Assembly: GCF_012958305.1 (NCBI RefSeq) | Contig: NZ_JABBYO010000014.1 | Span: 98,594-162,593 of the forward strand | Direction: 5' to 3' | DNA length: 64,000 nucleotides | Origin: Tautonia rosea | GTDB lineage: Bacteria; Planctomycetota; Planctomycetia; Isosphaerales; Isosphaeraceae | Shown: piece after piece, positions 16,999 through 26,007 of the stretch | How positions within the stretch are numbered: the stretch's first letter is position 1 | How the letters are laid out: every line of letters begins with the position of its first letter | The notes under the pieces: generated by a model | What the model was told of the DNA's origin: nothing | Seen by the model: the letters and a program-made list of their open reading frames with translations, nothing else | Database searches by the model: none | Program-made: the position numbers and the translations under genes

Positions 16999-19176
16999 AT
17001 GAGAGTAGTCTCGCCTGGTCGGTCGTGGTCTGATTGCACGACCCTTCCAATTTCTACGGTCGCGTGTTTCCTGGTACTGGCGTCGGCCGCGTGGGGCCAG
17101 GCGGTCGATCGTGACGAGATGCCCGGCCACTTTTTCCTCATCGAGCAACCGATCGACACCGCTCGGGCCGATCGCCTCAAGAGCGCCGTCGAAACCGTGA
17201 TTCGCTCGTCTGCCTCGCGTGGCGAAGAGCCGGTTCTCGTCTTCGAAATTCGCCCTGGTTCAAGTGATTACGGCATCTGTATTCAGGTTGCTGACTTCAT
17301 TTCACTGAAGCTCTCGCGTGCAGAGAAAACTGTGGCCTATGTCCCCGAACCACTCTCAGGATATGCCACCTTTGTTGCGCTCGCATGCGATGAAATCGTT
17401 CTCGGTCCGTCGGCCTCCCTCGGCCCGATCACTCCCGACGGTGACGACGTCAATCCCGGACTGATCGGCTTCGCCGAGACGCTCGCGAGGACTAAGGGTC
17501 GTCCTCCCGACCTGATCGTTGGCATGCTCGATCCCTCGAACGAGTTGCTTCGCGTGCGCACTGCCGACGGACGCACCGACTACGTCCTCCGCTCCCGGCT
17601 TCCCGAATTCGAGACCCAGAATGCCGTGCTTTCCACCGAGCCCGTCTGGCAAGCTGGCGCTCGGGGACGGCTCTCGTCCGAGGCCGCTCGGAGCGAAGGT
17701 GTCGTTCGAAGTTTCGCCGCCGATCGCGCTCAGGTTGCCCGCATTTACGATCTGGATCGTGTCAGTGATTCCACGGCCCTTGGCGCAGATAAGCTTCGTC
17801 CCTTCTGGATCCAGGTCGCTCGGCCCATCGATTCCATCCAGGAATCGTTTATCAGCCGACAGATTGCCCGCGCTCAGAAATCCGGGGCCACGCTGATCAT
17901 CTTTCAACTTGATACGCCCGGCGGTCAGATTCAGCCTGCCGACGATCTTGCTCAACGCATTCACAGGCTCGAAGGCATCAAGACGGTTGCTTACGTTCGG
18001 GATCGAGCCCTCGGTGTCGGCTCCCTTCTTGCCCTGGCCTGCGATGAGATTGTCTTCCACACCGATGGAAAGCTCGGCAAAATCGACGCCACCGTGACCG
18101 GCGGCGGAAAGGTCGAGCCGCTCGGCGATCGAGACCGCGAGGTCCTGGCCGATCGTCTTGCTGCTTTGGCCGACCAAAAAGGCTACCCCTCCGCCGTGGC
18201 GCGATCCCTGGTTCGACCCGATGTCGAGGTGGTCGAGGCCATCGACACCCAGACGGCCGCCGTCACCCTGGTCGATCGAGAAACGATCCAGGCCGAACCA
18301 AATCGTTTCATCGAGCAGGGCACCCTGGTGCTTGGTGACGAAATTCTGACCGTCACCGCTAGCAATGCCCAGAAGTTCGACCTCGCCAGCACCGTTCTCG
18401 ACAGTGACGAGGAATTCTCAGCGCTCTACAGTCTGGGAGATGACCTCGTCCGGCTCAGAGGGCCATCGTGGGTTGATTCCCTCGTTGGCGTTCTCAATAC
18501 GCCCTTCATGAGTGGCTTGTTGCTCTTTGTCGGGTTCTTCATGCTCGTCGTCGAGATGAAGCTTCCCGGCATTGGCCTGCCGGCGATCACCGCCTGTCTG
18601 GCCTTTCTCCTCTTTTTCTGGAGCCGCTATCTCGGAGGAACGGCCGACGGTCTGGAAATCATCCTGTTCATGGTCGGTCTACTTTGCCTGGCCCTCGAAC
18701 TGTTTGTCTTCCCCGGGTTTGGTGTCTTCGGGATGAGCGGCGTCTTTCTCATCCTGTTTAGCGTGGTGATGGCCAGCCACAGCTTCATCATCCCGACCGA
18801 GGACTTTCAGTATCGTCAGTTGAGCCGGACCTTGATTCTGCTCATGCTTTCCATTTCCGCCGTCGTGGTCGGCGCGGTGCTCCTCGGCCGCTTCTTCCCC
18901 TCGCTTCCGTTGTTCGACAAGCTCATCCTCAAATCCGATCCCTTCAGCTTCTCGGCAACCGATGTCGAGAAGGACGTCTTCGAGCCCGAATCTCCGTACG
19001 CTTACCTTCTGGGCGAAACCGGTCGAACCACCACCGTACTTCGGCCCAGCGGCCGTGCCCGCTTCGGCGAGATCATCGCTGAAGTCACCGCCGAGCGCAA
19101 CTTCATCGAGCAAGACTGCCTGATCCAGGTCGTCGACGTTCAAGGCTCCCGGATCATCGTCAAGCAACTCTCCTGA
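16999..19176 (+). CDS. NfeD-family membrane protein with two tandem ClpP/SppA-like domains
   Basis: 725 residues from ATG 16999 (GGGGGAG upstream, then a signal peptide with core ISTVACFLVLASAAWG). Two successive ClpP-fold domains follow, at about 50-170 and 265-420, each with the LACDEIV strand; the second has FQLDTPGGQI, the usual oxyanion region. Aligned with the NfeD/1510-N site (AASAGTYIAL), both copies have Gly where the catalytic Ser should be (LSGYATFVAL and ALGVGSLLAL), so proteolysis is doubtful. The C-terminal half has four or five membrane helices (about 500-650), then an NfeD OB-fold-like soluble end. NfeD proteins typically work with stomatin/flotillin-type proteins in membrane quality control; no such partner is adjacent. 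Monocistronic, with its own promoter. Confidence 0.88.
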   Translation: MRVVSPGRSWSDCTTLPISTVACFLVLASAAWGQAVDRDEMPGHFFLIEQPIDTARADRLKSAVETVIRSSASRGEEPVLVFEIRPGSSDYGICIQVADFISLKLSRAEKTVAYVPEPLSGYATFVALACDEIVLGPSASLGPITPDGDDVNPGLIGFAETLARTKGRPPDLIVGMLDPSNELLRVRTADGRTDYVLRSRLPEFETQNAVLSTEPVWQAGARGRLSSEAARSEGVVRSFAADRAQVARIYDLDRVSDSTALGADKLRPFWIQVARPIDSIQESFISRQIARAQKSGATLIIFQLDTPGGQIQPADDLAQRIHRLEGIKTVAYVRDRALGVGSLLALACDEIVFHTDGKLGKIDATVTGGGKVEPLGDRDREVLADRLAALADQKGYPSAVARSLVRPDVEVVEAIDTQTAAVTLVDRETIQAEPNRFIEQGTLVLGDEILTVTASNAQKFDLASTVLDSDEEFSALYSLGDDLVRLRGPSWVDSLVGVLNTPFMSGLLLFVGFFMLVVEMKLPGIGLPAITACLAFLLFFWSRYLGGTADGLEIILFMVGLLCLALELFVFPGFGVFGMSGVFLILFSVVMASHSFIIPTEDFQYRQLSRTLILLMLSISAVVVGAVLLGRFFPSLPLFDKLILKSDPFSFSATDVEKDVFEPESPYAYLLGETGRTTTVLRPSGRARFGEIIAEVTAERNFIEQDCLIQVVDVQGSRIIVKQLS

Positions 19177-19186
19177 GCCGCGGTCA

Positions 19187-19218
19187 GGCCGGCACCACCC
19201 TTGGGGTGTTGCTCGGCC
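19187..19218. terminator. Hairpin between convergent NfeD-like gene and hisB
   Basis: GGCCGGCACCACCC pairs with GGGTGTTGCTCGGCC with one bulge or mismatch around a TTG loop. It sits 10 nt after the NfeD-like stop and 40 nt from the hisB stop. No U-tract is present on either strand. A bidirectional terminator or end-protecting hairpin is the likely role. Confidence 0.45.
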
Positions 19219-19257
19219 GACCGACCCGACTTCCGGAACACAGCTTCTTGGGAGTCG

Positions 19258-19848
19258 TCAAAGACTTCCCTTTGTCGACGGGACCCCGCCGCATCTTGGA
19301 TCGGCTTCCCAGGCGTCTCGAAGCGCCCGGGCAAGACCCTTGAAGATGGCCTCGATCACGTGATGCGTGTTGGAGCCTGCGAGCACTTTCACGTGCAAAT
19401 TCATTCGCCCCAACGTTGCGACCGATCGCCAGAACTCAGGCACGAGTTCCGTATCAAACGTACCGACCTTCGGGGTGGGCATCGCCGCTTCCCACGCAAA
19501 GTACGGTCGTCCTCCCAGGTCGATCGCGCAGAGAACCAACGCTTCATCCATTGGCAAGATGGCATGGCCATAGCGCCGGATTCCCGAGCGGTTGCCGAGT
19601 GCCTTATCGATGGCCATCCCGAGGCAAATCCCCACGTCCTCGGTCGAGTGGTGGTCGTCCACGTGCAGGTCTCCCTTGCACCGAACCATCAGATCACACG
19701 ACGCGTGTCGAGCGAATCCTTCCAGCATGTGGTCCAGAAAGCCGATCCCGGTCTCGATCTTCGCCTGTCCGGTCCCGTCGAGGTCGAGCTCCAGGCGAAT
19801 CTCGGTTTCCTTCGTCGTTCGGGTGATCTCGGCGTGGCGGTTCGGCAC
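19258..19848 (-). CDS. hisB: Imidazoleglycerol-phosphate dehydratase
   Basis: 196 residues from a GTG start at 19848, with AGGAG 9 nt upstream. It catalyses dehydration of imidazole-glycerol phosphate to imidazole-acetol phosphate in histidine biosynthesis. The family signatures are intact: IGFLDHMLEGFARHA, HVDDHHSTEDVGI (manganese ligands), RYGHAILPMDEAL and NLHVKVLAGSNTHHVIEAIFKG. Length matches the monofunctional enzyme without the histidinol-phosphatase fusion. No other his gene is adjacent; its start lies 53 nt from the end of the upstream transglutaminase-like gene, and the two could share a transcript. Confidence 0.97.
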   Translation of the reverse strand: MPNRHAEITRTTKETEIRLELDLDGTGQAKIETGIGFLDHMLEGFARHASCDLMVRCKGDLHVDDHHSTEDVGICLGMAIDKALGNRSGIRRYGHAILPMDEALVLCAIDLGGRPYFAWEAAMPTPKVGTFDTELVPEFWRSVATLGRMNLHVKVLAGSNTHHVIEAIFKGLARALRDAWEADPRCGGVPSTKGSL

Positions 19849-19901
19849 GGTGGGAACTCCTCACTTCGCTTCCATCGCTGTTAGCTCGCGTCGCACCAGT
19901 G

Positions 19902-20912
19902 TTACTGCTGCTGCTGTTGACCTTGTTGCTGACGGAGTCCCGGAGGCAGATCGGGCCGATGCCCCAGGCCAAGCGATTTCCCTCGCCGAGGCGCCGATCG
20001 GGCGGAGGCCCCTTCCGCCGACCCCGAGGCGCTCGACCCGTCGTTCAAGGGCAGGGGAGTGCCCCACTCCTGCCACTGCGGGGGAATCCGATGGACCGGC
20101 TCGACCGTCACCATCACATGGATTGACTCCTCAGACTGGCCCCGGAAGAACCCTCGGTTCGGTGGCACATCCGCGTAATCACGGCCGATGGCCGTCACCA
20201 CATGGTCATCTTCCGGGTAGACCCCGTGGGTCGGGTCTACATCGACCCATCCCGAAGGCTCTCCCGCCCAGACCTGGCACCAGGCATGCGTTGCCATCTC
20301 TCCCGTTTGGTGCACATATCCGCTCACGTAACGCGCCGGCAAGCCCAGCCCTCGGCACGCGGCGATGTAGAGGTGGGCGAAGTCCTGACAAACTCCTCGG
20401 CCGAGCAACAGGGCTTCTTCCACACTTGTGAGGGCCGTCGTGGCCTTTTTCTGATACGCCAATCGGCAATCGACGGCCTCCATCACCGTCCGGGTCACGT
20501 CGGCCAGCGTCCCTTGCGGCTCGGGAAGGCTTCGGACGAATGCATCGACCTCCGGGGTGTGGGCGACCTGTCTGCTTGGCAAGAGGAACTCGAGCGCCTC
20601 CGGAGGCAAGGGCCCTCGGCCCAGCCAGGGCACTCCCGCCAACCCGGCGATCCCGAGCCTCCGGTGGGTTCTCACATAGCTCGTCGCATGCAGGACCAGC
20701 TCCCGGTACGGCGCCGTCAGGTTGAACAGGTCCACCCGGTTGCCGAATCCGTCCCGGAAGGTCGTCACCGGGCCCCTCGGGCTAATCCGAAGCCGATAGC
20801 CAAGGACCGTCTGATCCTCGTCTGACTGAGGTGCCATCCGCACCTCAAAAATCGTCTCCGACACCGGTTCGGAGTAGGTCAGGCGCGTCTCGTGATTGAT
20901 TCGAAGCAACAT
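19902..20912 (-). CDS. Transglutaminase-like protease-fold protein
   Basis: 336 residues; AGAGGTGG lies 7 nt upstream of the ATG. A bacterial transglutaminase N-terminal beta domain (residues 1-85) precedes the transglutaminase core with catalytic Cys175 (GRGVCQDFAH), His209 (MATHAWCQVW) and Asp226 (GWVDVDPTHG). The last 80 residues are low-complexity and end in glutamine runs (GLRQQQGQQQQQ). It is third in a minus-strand set with the circularly permuted ATP-grasp and alpha-E proteins. That conserved triad has been proposed to build and cleave a peptide-like or amide-linked modification. The likely role is a peptidase or amidase of that system. The exact substrate is unknown. Confidence 0.92.
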   Translation of the reverse strand: MLLRINHETRLTYSEPVSETIFEVRMAPQSDEDQTVLGYRLRISPRGPVTTFRDGFGNRVDLFNLTAPYRELVLHATSYVRTHRRLGIAGLAGVPWLGRGPLPPEALEFLLPSRQVAHTPEVDAFVRSLPEPQGTLADVTRTVMEAVDCRLAYQKKATTALTSVEEALLLGRGVCQDFAHLYIAACRGLGLPARYVSGYVHQTGEMATHAWCQVWAGEPSGWVDVDPTHGVYPEDDHVVTAIGRDYADVPPNRGFFRGQSEESIHVMVTVEPVHRIPPQWQEWGTPLPLNDGSSASGSAEGASARSAPRRGKSLGLGHRPDLPPGLRQQQGQQQQQ

Positions 20913-21017
20913 CGCCAGCCACCTCTACCCCAGGCCCGTTTTCGAACACGTTCCCTTAAAGCGCGAGGCAACCGGGAGTTGCCGCGCATCCCTTCGACCG
21001 GTAGCGTTCGATCCGGC

Positions 21018-21977
21018 TCACGTAAGAAAATAGGTCTGATGAACTTCGTGAGCCGCCCGATGACAGGTCGTCAGGACCTCGGTCAAAAACTGCTCCAGAC
21101 CGCGGTGAATCACCTCGTCCAGGTCTAGGAACCGTAGGTCGCTTCCCAACCGGCCAAGCAATCGTTCCGCCTCGGTGGCGAAGCCGTGCTCATCCCCACC
21201 GGAGATCGCCCGAAGCGCATTGCACGCCCGATCCACGCCGAACCGCATCGATCTCGGAAAATCCGGGTCCAGCATCAAGTAACCGACCGCCCCCAGTGGA
21301 TCGATCTGCTCATGAGCCTGCCGGATATACGCGTCATATGCCGAGCAGCTTTGTAACAGACTTGTCGAGTATACGACGCGGAGCGACCCCGCCGCGAGGG
21401 GTTCGACCTGCCGGAGCGCATGCACCTTCACACCCAGGATCCGGCTCAATTGCATTACCCGCTCCAGATACCGACCGAACTGAAGAAAGTGATACACCTC
21501 CGACCGCGGCAAGGTCGATTCCACCAGCCCGGTGTACAGAATGCACGACCGCTTGATCCCCTCGAAGAAGCGCGAGGGGCTGGTCCGATAACGCCGGCGG
21601 GCCTGCCGGCCACAGAGATAAAGATACAAGCGATTGATCTGACCCCAGACCTCAGCGCTCAACGTTTCCTGCGTTCCCCTGGCGTTTTCTCGGGCCCGAC
21701 CGATCATCGAGAGCATCGAATCGGCATGATCACGCTCGAAAGTCAGGAACTTCAAGACCTCGGCCCGCCCTCCATTCGGGTGCTGCGTCAGGAACGCCTC
21801 TTTGCAGCCAAGGATCGAGAGCACACTCTCGACCGGGCGTTCTCCCGCGGCCGCTGCGTGCAGGCCGGCGGCGTCCAGCTCCAGCTGGAAGCTGTCGTCG
21901 AGCAGGCGGGCCACGCTCTCGACACGCTCCAGATATCGACTGATCCAGTACAGATTCTCGGCAACCCGGCTGAGCAT
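21018..21977 (-). CDS. Alpha-E domain protein (DUF403)
   Basis: 319 residues starting at MLSRVAENLYWISRYLERVE, the usual family N-terminus. An ATG 24 nt further upstream would overlap the preceding gene. The protein is almost entirely helical with conserved acidic and arginine positions (RENARGTQETLSAEVW, FLQFGRYLERVMQLSRIL). Alpha-E proteins accompany circularly permuted ATP-grasp enzymes and transglutaminases; their biochemical role is unproven, perhaps a scaffold or substrate-binding subunit. The start is 4 nt after the ATP-grasp stop, which indicates translational coupling. Confidence 0.93.
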   Translation of the reverse strand: MLSRVAENLYWISRYLERVESVARLLDDSFQLELDAAGLHAAAAGERPVESVLSILGCKEAFLTQHPNGGRAEVLKFLTFERDHADSMLSMIGRARENARGTQETLSAEVWGQINRLYLYLCGRQARRRYRTSPSRFFEGIKRSCILYTGLVESTLPRSEVYHFLQFGRYLERVMQLSRILGVKVHALRQVEPLAAGSLRVVYSTSLLQSCSAYDAYIRQAHEQIDPLGAVGYLMLDPDFPRSMRFGVDRACNALRAISGGDEHGFATEAERLLGRLGSDLRFLDLDEVIHRGLEQFLTEVLTTCHRAAHEVHQTYFLT

Positions 21978-21981
21978 GGCA

Positions 21982-23481
21982 TCAGTCCCCTTGAAGCTCA
22001 CCCGTTGCCTCGTTCTGCTCGGGAGGATCCCCTCGCAAGACCCATGTGTCCTTGGTCCCTCCTCCTTGCGAGCTATTCACCACCAGGCTTCCTTTCGGTA
22101 ACGCCACGCGTGTCAGCCCGCCGGGTAAGACCCTCACCTGATCGCCGAACAGTACAAAGGGCCGCAGGTCGATATGTCGGCCTTCCAGCCGGCCATCGAC
22201 GAAGGTCGGATGCTGACTCAGACTGATCGTCGGCTGCGCAATGAACCGCCTTGGATCAGCCTCGATCTTCCGAGCAAACTCTTCGCGCTGGGCCTTCGTT
22301 GAGGCCGGACCGATCAGCATGCCGTAACCGCCCGATCCGTCCACCGCCTTGACCACCAGTTTCTCAAGATTCGTCAACACGTGCTGACGTTGCGACGGCT
22401 CAGTCAGGCGGAACGTCTCAACGTTCCCGAGGATCGGTTCTTCTCGAAGGTAATAGCGCACAAACTCAGGCACGAACGGATAGATCGCCTTGTCGTCGCA
22501 CACGCCGGTTCCAAGCGCATTGGCCAGCCCCAGGTTCCCCGCCCGCAACGCTCCATAAAGCCCGGCAACCCCCAGCACGCTCGTCCGATCAAACGCCAAT
22601 GGATCGAGCGACCGATCATCGACGCGGCGATAGAGCACATCCACCCGCCTTGGGCCTCGGGTGGTCTTCATGTAAACGTAGCCACCATCAAAAAACAGGT
22701 CGCGTCCCTCGACCAGTTCCACACCCATCTGCCGGGCCAGAAAGCTGTGCTCGAAGTAGGCCGAGTTGTACACGCCGGGTGTCATCACCGCGACCGTCGG
22801 ATCGTCTCGCCCGCTTGGGTCAATCGCCCGAAGGGTCGCCAGTAGGTTCGCCGGGTAATCGTCGATCGGCCGAACGTTATACTGCTGGAACAGAAACGGG
22901 AAGACCTGCTTCATCACGTGCCGGTTATTCAGCACGTAGCTGACCCCCGAAGGCGTCCTCGCATTGTCTTCCAGCACCAGGAACTGGCCGTTCTCGTCTC
23001 GGATCAGATCGATGCCGCTGATATGAATGTATATATCGCGCGGAACTCGTAGCCCGACACACTCGCGCTGATAGCCCGACGCCCCCACCACCAGCTCCGC
23101 CGGCACCACTCGATCCTTCAGGATCAAGCGGTCGTGATACACGTCGTGCACAAAGGCGTTGAGCGCCCGAACCCGCTGCTCCAGCCCGCGCTCCAGGGTC
23201 TCCCACTCCTCGCTCGAAATCAGACGAGGAATCGGGTCGAAGGGAATGATCTGCTCCAGCCCCTCGCCCCGGCCGTAGACGGTGAAGGTAATCCCCTGTC
23301 GCCTCATGACCAGATCGGCCATGTGGTGACGTGATTCCATATCCTCGGTGCTGAGTGTCGCCAGACGGTTGTAGAGCGCACCGTAATGCGATCGAGGCCG
23401 ACCGTCTTCGGCGAACATCTCGTCGAATCCGTTCCGCTCGTACTGATCAAATGGGCCTGCGTCGAACACTCTACGATTCAT
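21982..23481 (-). CDS. Circularly permuted ATP-grasp family protein
   Basis: 499 residues from ATG 23481 (MNRRVFDAGPFDQYERNGFDEMF); an in-frame ATG at 23562 adds a non-family extension. Landmarks are PLIDFPIPRLIS-like segments, RERVRALNAFVHDVYHD, VVGASGYQRECVGL, LVLEDNARTPSGVSYV, VAVMTPGVYNSAYFEH and VVKAVDGSGGYGMLIGP, which match the CP-ATPgrasp/DUF404-DUF407 family. These enzymes are predicted amidoligases that activate a carboxylate with ATP and join it to an amine. With the alpha-E and transglutaminase genes directly downstream it forms a predicted peptide-ligase/peptidase system. It is divergent from a small kinase at 23731. Confidence 0.92.
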   Translation of the reverse strand: MNRRVFDAGPFDQYERNGFDEMFAEDGRPRSHYGALYNRLATLSTEDMESRHHMADLVMRRQGITFTVYGRGEGLEQIIPFDPIPRLISSEEWETLERGLEQRVRALNAFVHDVYHDRLILKDRVVPAELVVGASGYQRECVGLRVPRDIYIHISGIDLIRDENGQFLVLEDNARTPSGVSYVLNNRHVMKQVFPFLFQQYNVRPIDDYPANLLATLRAIDPSGRDDPTVAVMTPGVYNSAYFEHSFLARQMGVELVEGRDLFFDGGYVYMKTTRGPRRVDVLYRRVDDRSLDPLAFDRTSVLGVAGLYGALRAGNLGLANALGTGVCDDKAIYPFVPEFVRYYLREEPILGNVETFRLTEPSQRQHVLTNLEKLVVKAVDGSGGYGMLIGPASTKAQREEFARKIEADPRRFIAQPTISLSQHPTFVDGRLEGRHIDLRPFVLFGDQVRVLPGGLTRVALPKGSLVVNSSQGGGTKDTWVLRGDPPEQNEATGELQGD

Positions 23482-23730
23482 GGGCGGTCGTTGACCCCCG
23501 GGGCTGAGAGAGGTTTCCAGACCGTAACAGCACACCCCCCGACCGTCAATCCAACCCTGCAACTCCCTGGGCCGACCTCCTCATCAACGCGATCGGACAG
23601 ACCTCAATCGATCGACCGATCATCGTCCCGCAGCGAATTCCCGGTTCAGTTTCTCTGGACCTTTTCGCCTTGAAGCACGATATTCCGAAACAAACGGAGT
23701 TTGTCCAAGGCTCAGGAAAGGCCGAATCCC

Positions 23731-24585
23731 ATGCCAGACGCTGACTGGGTCCGCTACCGATCCCTGCGCGGCCACGCCCTGCCCGCGACGGCTACGCTCC
23801 TGGGCTCCGAAGCCTACGCCCTCGAAAAAACCCTGAAGTTCGACTTCTATGCCGTGACTGGCATCTACCGCCGGGTTGATCCCGATTCTCAGGCTCCCGC
23901 CCAGATCCTCCTCAAGATCTATCACGCCGACCCCTGGTGGCTGCCTCCCCTGACCCTGCTCGGCGTCTATCTTGCCCACCGAGAGCGCCATTATCTCCGC
24001 CGCCTGTCTGGCATCGAGGGCGTTCCCACCCTTCTCGAATCCTTCGGTCGGAACGGGCTGGTCCGCGAATACCTTGACGGCGTCAACCTCCGCGAATACT
24101 TTCGCGGCCAACGCCGTCGCGTCGAGGCCGAGTACTTCCCCCGCCTCTTTCAAATCCTCGACGCGATCCACCAGCGCGGCATCTCGCACAACGACCTCTC
24201 AAAGCCCGAGAACGTCCTTGTTCTCCCCAACGGTTCGCCCGCGATCATCGACCTGCAAATCGCCCTCGAACTGTTCCCCCGGTGGCTCGGCCGCCCGATC
24301 GTCGCGTATCTTCAGCGCGTCGATCGCTACCACCTCCGCAAGCTCCACCGCCGCCAGCGCCCTGAGGATTTCACCGAATCCGAACTCTCCTCCGCCCGTC
24401 GAAAGGGTGCGATCCTGATCCTCCACAGCCTCGTCCGACGCCCCTATCGCGCCGTCCGGCACTTCATTCTCGGCCGGTTCCTGACTGACAAGGCCGCTCC
24501 TCCACCCGCGTCGAGCATCCCCAAGGCCTACATGTTCCGCGATGCCGCCTCGCATCCCGATCGCCAGTCCGCGCCGAAGGCGTAA
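23731..24585 (+). CDS. Small RIO/lipopolysaccharide-kinase-like protein kinase
   Basis: 284 residues from ATG 23731, with AGGAAAGG 9 nt upstream; an in-frame TTG lies 30 nt earlier. It has a kinase-like core: Lys62 in ILLKIYH (ATP-binding lysine), catalytic loop HNDLSKPENVLV (His153, Asp155, Asn160) and metal-binding Asp174 in AIIDLQ in place of DFG. The layout without a long activation segment resembles RIO1 or Kdo/heptose (WaaP/InaA) kinases more than Hanks-type Ser/Thr kinases. The C-terminal 100 residues are basic. Substrate unknown. It is divergent from the ATP-grasp gene and may share its regulatory region, so it could modify a product or component of that system. Confidence 0.75.
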   Translation: MPDADWVRYRSLRGHALPATATLLGSEAYALEKTLKFDFYAVTGIYRRVDPDSQAPAQILLKIYHADPWWLPPLTLLGVYLAHRERHYLRRLSGIEGVPTLLESFGRNGLVREYLDGVNLREYFRGQRRRVEAEYFPRLFQILDAIHQRGISHNDLSKPENVLVLPNGSPAIIDLQIALELFPRWLGRPIVAYLQRVDRYHLRKLHRRQRPEDFTESELSSARRKGAILILHSLVRRPYRAVRHFILGRFLTDKAAPPPASSIPKAYMFRDAASHPDRQSAPKA

Positions 24586-24641
24586 TCGCACCCATCGACC
24601 CGATCTCGGTTTCCGGGTTCCCTCGATCCTGAAAGCGACCT

Positions 24642-24676
24642 CGAAACGGTCGGCCGTCCTCGGCTCGACCGTTTCG
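24642..24676 (+). terminator. Hairpin after the small kinase gene
   Basis: CGAAACGGTCG (24642-24652) and CGACCGTTTCG (24666-24676) form a perfect 11-bp stem with a 13-nt loop, 57 nt after the kinase stop. No T-run follows. Two near-identical 13-mers (TCGATCCTGAAAG and TCGATCATGAAAG) flank it at about 24624 and 24725, of unknown meaning. Confidence 0.45.
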
Positions 24677-24815
24677 CGATTCTTGGGTTTCAGGAATTTC
24701 GCAATTAAGCCTCCCGATTTCCTCGATCATGAAAGGAAGGCGCGAGGGTCCGCTCCTCGTTCTCGCACTGGTTCGATTCTCAATCCTTGAACTCGCACCC
24801 TAATGGAACCTTCTC

Positions 24816-25907
24816 ATGGCCGCCACCATGACTCAAATCCTTGCCAATCGCCTCAATGCGCTTCGCTCGACTGGTCCAAAAACCGATTCTGGCAAGGACG
24901 CCTCCAGCCGCAACGCCCTCAAGCACGGCCTTTCCCAGGTCGGCACTCGACCTCCCTCGGACATGGCCGCGGCCATCGCCGAACGCAAGACCCTCTGGGC
25001 ACCCGATTACCGGCCCGAAGGGCCTTCGCAGACCTGGGTGTTCGAACGCCTCGTGGCCGAGTCGGTCCGCCTCGACGCCTGCGAGGCGCGTCTCCTCGCC
25101 GCTCGCGAAGAACTCGCCCTGACCGCTTCCGAATCCTGGGACGACGACCGCGCCGCCGTGGCCTCCTCCCTCGGCTCCCGACTCGCCGCCCAACCCGACC
25201 GCATCCAACCCCTCTTGCTCCAGAACAAACATGGTGTGCTCTGGCTCCTCGACCGCTGGGCTGAGGTGGCCGATTCGATCAGCCGGCACGACGGCTGGAC
25301 CGTCGACACCTGGCAACGAGCGCTTGATCTCCTCGGCCTTCCCTCCTCGGCCCGAGACGGGACCGGCCCCTGGGACCTCGATCCCGAGGACAACACAGCC
25401 TGTCCCGGCCTGGCACTGGTCTCCCAGGCGGTCGAGGCGCTCAGCGATCGCCTCGACGCGTACCTCAATGCCCGAGACACCCGCCATCGCCTCAACGCTG
25501 AGGCCGGTCTCTCCGCCCTCGATCCCGCTCCGATCCGCCTCCTCGAACGTTATGCCGCAGACGCTCGCCGACGCATCCTTTTTTGCACGAATGAATTACG
25601 TCGTCTTCAATCCGATCGTGGGCGAGTGGATTCTTGCATCGCTCACGCTCCTACCTCTGATCTCCGACCCCCGGGTCCTCGACCGGATCGCGACCCCCGA
25701 GGTGCCCGCTGCAATCCCGAGCCTCCCCCCCCATCGCAAGAGTTGGCTGCTGATCCGAACGCCCCAGGTCTTCGATCCCCAAACGAAGCCAGTTCCGATC
25801 GCGTTCAGGGGCGCGGATCCCTGCGCCGATCGGTCCTCCCCGGCGCGTCCGTCCCGCTCAATCGGCGAGCGCGACGCGCCCGAAACGCTGCTGCCCGCCG
25901 TTCGTAA
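24816..25907 (+). CDS. Hypothetical protein with N-terminal TGPKT..RNALKHGL motif
   Basis: 363 residues; ATG at 24816, alternatively 24828. I cannot assign a function. The N-terminus (NALRSTGPKTDSGKDASSRN then ALKHGLS) is a motif I recognise from many uncharacterised bacterial proteins, common in planctomycetes, in which a Gly-Pro-Lys-Thr turn precedes an Arg-Asn-Ala-x-Lys-His-Gly segment. Residues 70-265 are helix-rich with acidic and arginine positions (FERLVAESVRLDACEARLL, RLLERYAADARRRI). The last ~95 residues are rich in Pro, Arg and Ser and look disordered; the +1 frame also stays open there, so a late frameshift or a shorter real protein is possible. Confidence 0.65.
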   Translation: MAATMTQILANRLNALRSTGPKTDSGKDASSRNALKHGLSQVGTRPPSDMAAAIAERKTLWAPDYRPEGPSQTWVFERLVAESVRLDACEARLLAAREELALTASESWDDDRAAVASSLGSRLAAQPDRIQPLLLQNKHGVLWLLDRWAEVADSISRHDGWTVDTWQRALDLLGLPSSARDGTGPWDLDPEDNTACPGLALVSQAVEALSDRLDAYLNARDTRHRLNAEAGLSALDPAPIRLLERYAADARRRILFCTNELRRLQSDRGRVDSCIAHAPTSDLRPPGPRPDRDPRGARCNPEPPPPSQELAADPNAPGLRSPNEASSDRVQGRGSLRRSVLPGASVPLNRRARRARNAAARRS

Positions 25908-25920
25908 ACCCGAAATCTCC

Positions 25921-25970
25921 CGAGAGGAAGGAACTCCAGGCACTCCCGTCCTGACTGGGAGGACCTCTCG
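25921..25970. terminator. Two-part hairpin between convergent genes
   Basis: CGAGAGG (25921-25927) pairs with CCTCTCG (25964-25970), and inside it CTCCC (25943-25947) pairs with GGGAG (25957-25961). It lies between the convergent hypothetical gene (stop 25907) and the lipase-like gene (stop 26008). No U-tract is seen. Confidence 0.4.
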
Positions 25971-26007
25971 CGTTCTCCGTCCGTCTCGACCGATCGACTC
26001 ACCCGAA

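Noticed and set aside
18679..19167. 162-codon minus-strand frame opposite the NfeD membrane region
   Set aside because: It is an acidic antisense shadow of membrane-helix codons and has no start signal or motif.
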